From: a virus
DNA: 25,499 nt
IMG/VR virus record: IMGVR_UViG_3300042261_001237
Span: 1 to 25,499 of that record
Strand: one strand, 5' to 3'
Both the position numbers and the translations under genes were made by a program. How positions within the stretch are numbered: the first letter of the stretch is position 1; the number at the start of each line of letters is the position of its first letter. Of the stretch, positions 22,583 to 25,499 are shown piece after piece. The notes below the pieces were generated by a model. The model had not been told where the DNA came from. It saw only the letters and a list, made by a program, of their open reading frames with translations, and did not search any database.

Positions 22583-23417
22583 AGGAGCCAACTGCGTCAA
22601 TCTGGCGGTAATACTCTTCTACTATTTTGTACCAATCTTCGTGAAGAATATCCAGAAATCTCCTGGAGATCTTAAAGACTTGTGTACGAACTGGCGTAGA
22701 AACCAAGATTGCAGCTTGCTGGACCTTCATTCCCAGAGTCTGCTCAATGGCAATGTCGTATGCCGCAAGTTGCTTACAGGTCTTTTTAAATTTCATGTGA
22801 CCACCCAAGAGATCACGCCATTCCGGCGAGCCCTTCTCCAAGTCCTTGGGCCACCTGCGGCTATAAGGTTTGACGCTGGTTTTTAAGTCAGCAAGAGTAA
22901 GCTTGTTGCCAACCACCCCAATGATGTCAGGAGCACCAGCCCAAGCCCGCCCTTCAGAATCGCAACCCCACACGCGAGCCACGTCATCGGCACCAATAGT
23001 AAAATTAAACTTGTCAAGTACCGGCGATTCCGCCCAAAGGACCTCCTGGAACTGGTCCAATATCGATGGCATTCCCGCCCAAAAATCCCCGTATTCTTCA
23101 GGAATTTCCGGATTTTTGTTCCCTTTAAGGTAGCATTCCATGCCATAGTGAATGGCCGTACCCCTTTCAGCAGCTGCTTCTTTAACACCCGGATTATTTT
23201 TAGACCACATTTCGAGCTTCCGTTTGTTTGCTTCGGAAGCTGTTTCACCAATAATAGTAGTTACGGACGGCGCAGGTCCAGTTGGTAAAGGCGTTGTATA
23301 GTGCCTTCGGCCATTGAGTGTAATTCTGGCTGCGGTCCTGTTCAGGTTCCGCATCATTTCTGGTTGCTGATCCTTAGCTTCAATCCAAGGATCCGCATTA
23401 TTTAGTTTAGCAACCAT
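22563..23417 (-). CDS. RecB/Cas4-like PD-(D/E)XK exonuclease
   Basis: The product has 284 residues from ATG 23417. The nuclease core is clear: RGTAIH (85-90), Glu129 in LWAESPV, then GAPDIIGVVGNKLTLADLKT, giving Asp164 and Asp177-Leu-Lys179, and QLAAYDIAI (Gln216, Tyr220), the Q-x3-Y motif of RecB-type enzymes. The residue order fits a phage exonuclease that trims DNA ends during recombination or host-DNA breakdown. No cysteine cluster for an iron-sulphur centre is seen, so it is closer to phage exonucleases than to Cas4. It heads the minus-strand operon and faces the Hli block across a 45-base divergent gap. Confidence 0.85.
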   Translation of the reverse strand: MVAKLNNADPWIEAKDQQPEMMRNLNRTAARITLNGRRHYTTPLPTGPAPSVTTIIGETASEANKRKLEMWSKNNPGVKEAAAERGTAIHYGMECYLKGNKNPEIPEEYGDFWAGMPSILDQFQEVLWAESPVLDKFNFTIGADDVARVWGCDSEGRAWAGAPDIIGVVGNKLTLADLKTSVKPYSRRWPKDLEKGSPEWRDLLGGHMKFKKTCKQLAAYDIAIEQTLGMKVQQAAILVSTPVRTQVFKISRRFLDILHEDWYKIVEEYYRQIDAVGSYDPDLI

Positions 23418-23462
23418 TTCAGGTTTTGTATATTATCCAGAGTATAAAGTATTTTTTACATA
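23418..23462. promoter_or_regulatory. Divergent promoter region
   Basis: This 45-base AT-rich gap lies between the exonuclease operon (minus) and the Hli block (plus). Plus-strand TATAAA at 23443-23448 and minus-strand TAATAT at 23434-23429 are -10 candidates. No clear -35 boxes are seen. Shared control of the two operons is plausible. Confidence 0.4.
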
Positions 23463-23567
23463 ATGGAAGAATTCAAACTTGTGATTCTAACTCTGCTCAT
23501 TTCGATCTTTGTTACGGCTACAATTGACATCTTCGTTGTTTTTGGCGGACTGCATTGGACGCACTAA
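23463..23567 (+). CDS. Tiny single-pass membrane peptide (34 aa)
   Basis: ATG 23463 opens a 34-residue frame ending TAA 23565-23567. The chain is one hydrophobic helix, LVILTLLISIFVTATIDIFV, with an acidic start (MEEF) and an aromatic end (GLHWTH). Its size and shape resemble small thylakoid membrane subunits, but the sequence does not match one I can name. It overlaps the Hli start by 13 bases, so the two may be translated together. A photosynthetic membrane role is a guess from context. Confidence 0.6.
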   Translation: MEEFKLVILTLLISIFVTATIDIFVVFGGLHWTH

Positions 23568-23803
23568 CCAAAGCCAAACTCTGGATCGTTGGAATCGGGA
23601 GTTGCTTTTCTTGGATATTCAAGGTGCTGTGGGATGAATACCTCGTCGATCTGCACAGCGACAAGTTCCCCTGGCACCCGAATGACTACATCTGGTATGC
23701 CGAACGCTGGAACGGACGTGTTGCAATGATTGGCGTCTTGGCTATTCTGCAGCTGGAATTGATCTACAAGGTCAGCATCTGGGAGCTTATCGGTGTCCTG
23801 TAA
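23555..23803 (+). CDS. hli: High-light-inducible protein (Hli)
   Basis: Hli proteins are single-helix chlorophyll-binding proteins of the thylakoid that protect photosystems from excess light and assist chlorophyll handling. Residues 49-72 (AERWNGRVAMIGVLAILQLE) show the LHC motif, with Glu50, Asn53 and Arg55 as chlorophyll and helix-pairing positions. The start is TTG 23555, giving 82 residues. The 40 residues before the motif (WIVGIGSCFSWIFKVLWDEY) are unusually hydrophobic, so the true start may lie further in, or this may be an added segment. hli genes are common auxiliary genes in marine cyanophages. The stop overlaps the next gene's start by 11 bases. Confidence 0.88.
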   Translation: MDALTKAKLWIVGIGSCFSWIFKVLWDEYLVDLHSDKFPWHPNDYIWYAERWNGRVAMIGVLAILQLELIYKVSIWELIGVL

Positions 23804-23975
23804 CATCACACGGTTTTACTACTGTGAATCCGACATCACGCTCCAAGAGTTCATTAAGCGCGACGCAAAGCTACGGATGGGCATTGCCTTCGAAGATATC
23901 GAAACCACAGAAGCCGACGCGCACGAGGCCAAGCTCATCGAAGAAAACGAAGACTACTTGAGGGTTGACCTGTGA
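23793..23975 (+). CDS. Small acidic hypothetical protein (60 aa)
   Basis: GTG 23793 lies 8 bases inside the Hli end, and the TGA at 23973-23975 overlaps the next GTG start as GTGA. The product starts MSCNITRFYYCESDITLQEF and is strongly acidic in its second half (EDIETTEADAHEAKLIEENE). It has no membrane segment or known family. Tight coupling on both sides supports translation. Confidence 0.65.
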   Translation: MSCNITRFYYCESDITLQEFIKRDAKLRMGIAFEDIETTEADAHEAKLIEENEDYLRVDL

Positions 23976-24709
23976 CCAAGCCCCTGGAGATGATCGGGAC
24001 CATGATCCTCAACGGAGCAGAGGATTTATGGAAGCAGTTCAATTGCATTGACCATCCGGTTGATCGCTACTTCATCCTGGATAACTCCATGGGCAAGGAC
24101 GCAGGCGTAAGGGATTGCATCCAAAAAATCCAAAGCGCCAACAACGAATTTGTAAAGGAAGTTGTTGTCGTTACCAACGCCATGAACGTTGGGTTCTCTG
24201 GCAGTGTCAATCAAATCATCAAGCAAAACACCGATTGCAGCTACTGGTGTGTGTTGTCTGTTGATTGGCACCCGCAGCCAAACCAACTGAAGAAGTTAGC
24301 CAAACGCCTGGAGCAACCATTTACCGGCATCTTGTGTGACAAATCACAGAACGGCTACTCAGCCCTGGTGATGGCACCAGAACTTCTTTACGAAGTCGGT
24401 TACCTGGACGAAAATTTTTTCCCTGCTTATTACGAAGATAACGACCACCGGTACCGCATGAAGCTTGCTGGACTCGAATGGGAATACCTGCCCCTTGATT
24501 ATGAGCATGCGGTGAGCAGCACAATCAAACGTGACACCCAAATCAACAGACGCAACCAGAATACTTTTCGCGAAAACGGTTTGTATTACATCGAAAAATG
24601 GGGTGGCCTCCCCGGCCAAGAGAAGTACGAAACGCCATTTGACCTGGAGCTACCCGTCGACTACTGGCTGTATGATCCCTGCAGAAGCGAACGCCAGCGA
24701 TGGATCTAA
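23972..24709 (+). CDS. GT2-like glycosyltransferase
   Basis: The product has 245 residues from GTG 23972, overlapping the previous stop by 4 bases. It resembles GT2/rhamnosyltransferase-type GT-A enzymes. The first strand is MIGTMILNGAEDL. TNAMNVGFSGSVNQIIKQ matches the N-x-G-x-x-G-x-x-N segment after strand 3. CVLSVDWHPQP is in place of the DXD site. FFPAYYEDNDHRYRMKLAG resembles the ED-D acceptor motif. The enzyme would add a sugar from a nucleotide donor to an unknown acceptor. The epimerase gene follows with a 10-base overlap, so the two probably serve one pathway. Confidence 0.8.
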   Translation: MTKPLEMIGTMILNGAEDLWKQFNCIDHPVDRYFILDNSMGKDAGVRDCIQKIQSANNEFVKEVVVVTNAMNVGFSGSVNQIIKQNTDCSYWCVLSVDWHPQPNQLKKLAKRLEQPFTGILCDKSQNGYSALVMAPELLYEVGYLDENFFPAYYEDNDHRYRMKLAGLEWEYLPLDYEHAVSSTIKRDTQINRRNQNTFRENGLYYIEKWGGLPGQEKYETPFDLELPVDYWLYDPCRSERQRWI

Positions 24710-25499
24710 GCATTTACGGTGCAACGGGAATCATTGGCAGCTACTACCAATCACTTTTTCCTGGCACCGTAATTCCCAGGGAACAGCTCGATCCTGAAAC
24801 CAAGGAAGTTCTTTACTTCATCAGCACAACAGACAACAGCAGCTACAAGGAAAACCCACTACTTGACATTGATACAAATCTTATTGTCTTAATGCGGCGC
24901 CTGCATGCGTGCAAAGAGGCTGGCATTGACACGTTCAACTTCATTAGCAGCTGGTACGTCTACGGGCCACATAACGAGAATCCATCGGAGCAAGACGACT
25001 GCAAACCCAACGGCTTTTACTCCATTACCAAGTACACAGCCGAGCGTTTGATCCAGGAGTATTGCAAAGAGTACAAGATTAATTACAGAATTTTGCGCCT
25101 GGGTAACGTGTATGGCGGCCCGGACTCTGGCAACAAAAAACGCAATGCCCTGCACTACTTGATCAATCAGTTGAAAGAAGGTAAAAAAATTTGCGTACAC
25201 AAGGAGATCACCCGCGACTTCATCCACATCTTTGACGTTTGTATTGCCATTAAACTCATCTGCGAAACAGGAGACATCAACAAGATCTACAACGTAGGCA
25301 ACGGCATCGAAGTCCCTTTGCTTGACGCACTGTTTTACTGCAAACATATCCTCAGCTCCCGTGGAGAAATTATGCAGAAATCAGTAGATTCAAACTATGA
25401 CCAAGCCGTTCGTTGTAGCTTAAACTGCACGGAGCTTCAGTCATTAGGCTTTAGCCCTACAATCAACATTTACGAGGGACTTGCAGATCTATGTCTACA
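24700..25499 (+). CDS. NAD-dependent sugar epimerase/dehydratase (3'-truncated by window)
   Basis: ATG 24700 starts MDLSIYGATGIIGSYYQSLF, and the frame stays open to the window end (266 residues visible). GATGIIGS (7-14) is the Rossmann G-x-x-G-x-x-G NAD loop of extended SDRs. FISSWYVYGP holds the catalytic Ser region, and YSITK gives Tyr107 and Lys111 of the Y-x3-K pair. LGNVYGGPD and TRDFIHIFDV match substrate-binding parts of NDP-sugar epimerases and dehydratases. The start overlaps the GT2 stop by 10 bases. It would make or modify an activated sugar for the adjacent glycosyltransferase. The exact product (UDP-, GDP- or dTDP-sugar) cannot be told. Confidence 0.88.
   Translation, partial: MDLSIYGATGIIGSYYQSLFPGTVIPREQLDPETKEVLYFISTTDNSSYKENPLLDIDTNLIVLMRRLHACKEAGIDTFNFISSWYVYGPHNENPSEQDDCKPNGFYSITKYTAERLIQEYCKEYKINYRILRLGNVYGGPDSGNKKRNALHYLINQLKEGKKICVHKEITRDFIHIFDVCIAIKLICETGDINKIYNVGNGIEVPLLDALFYCKHILSSRGEIMQKSVDSNYDQAVRCSLNCTELQSLGFSPTINIYEGLADLCL

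Noticed and set aside
24889-25347. 152-residue minus-strand ORF
   Set aside because: It is opposite the epimerase gene, whose Rossmann and Y-x3-K motifs are clear on the plus strand.
1-25499. tRNA genes, insertion sequences or integrase/attachment sites
   Set aside because: No cloverleaf-like segment, transposase motif or terminal inverted repeats were noticed on reading; a tRNA search tool was not available.

Overview
The window looks like part of the genome of a tailed phage infecting unicellular cyanobacteria (a Synechococcus-type cyanophage). Genes tied to a photosynthetic host are an NblA-like phycobilisome-degradation adaptor, a high-light-inducible (Hli) protein and speD. Around them are standard phage genes: two peptidoglycan-degrading enzymes, two very large fibre-like proteins, dCTP deaminase, a DUF3310 protein, HNH-type endonucleases, a primase-polymerase/SF3 helicase and a RecB-like exonuclease. 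No ribosomal, tRNA, integrase or transposase gene was seen. The replication enzyme is a primase-polymerase fused to an SF3 helicase, not the separate T4-type primase and helicase, so this is probably not a classical T4-like cyanomyovirus.

Layout. 1-3578 (+): the end of a large probable virion protein, two small basic proteins, a GH24-like lysozyme and the NblA-like protein. 3566-4215 (-): a DUF3310 protein overlapping a second ORF. 4253-4624 (+): a small hypothetical protein. 4621-7092 (-): an operon of an HTH protein, two unknowns, a Dam-like protein and dCTP deaminase. 7149-14751 (+): a structural and lysis block with a membrane protein, a 922-residue repeat fibre, a 959-residue second fibre, a hypothetical, a two-domain endolysin and a 53-residue protein. 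14752-17286 (-): a compact run with an HNH-like pair, a conserved structural-type protein and four tiny genes. 17287-17596: the only non-coding stretch above 300 bases, with repeated sequence blocks and a clear terminator. 17597-23417 (-): a replication and metabolism operon of exonuclease, small proteins, primase-helicase, speD and a GT4 glycosyltransferase. 23463-25499 (+): a 34-residue membrane peptide, Hli, a small acidic protein, a GT2 glycosyltransferase and an NAD-dependent sugar epimerase that runs off the window.

How the genes fit together (inference). The NblA-like protein, Hli and SpeD would adjust host light harvesting, photoprotection and polyamine supply during infection. dCTP deaminase, primase-helicase and exonuclease serve DNA synthesis and nucleotide recycling. 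The fibres handle host recognition. The two cell-wall enzymes, perhaps with the small hydrophobic protein at 14752-14916, handle entry or lysis. The glycosyltransferases and epimerase may modify a glycan on the virion, the DNA or the host surface.

Several genes too short for routine calling are supported by start/stop coupling (15391-15525), a recognisable composition (2435-2560), or position and hydrophobicity (14590-14751, 14752-14916, 23463-23567). All family assignments come from reading motifs; no database search was run.
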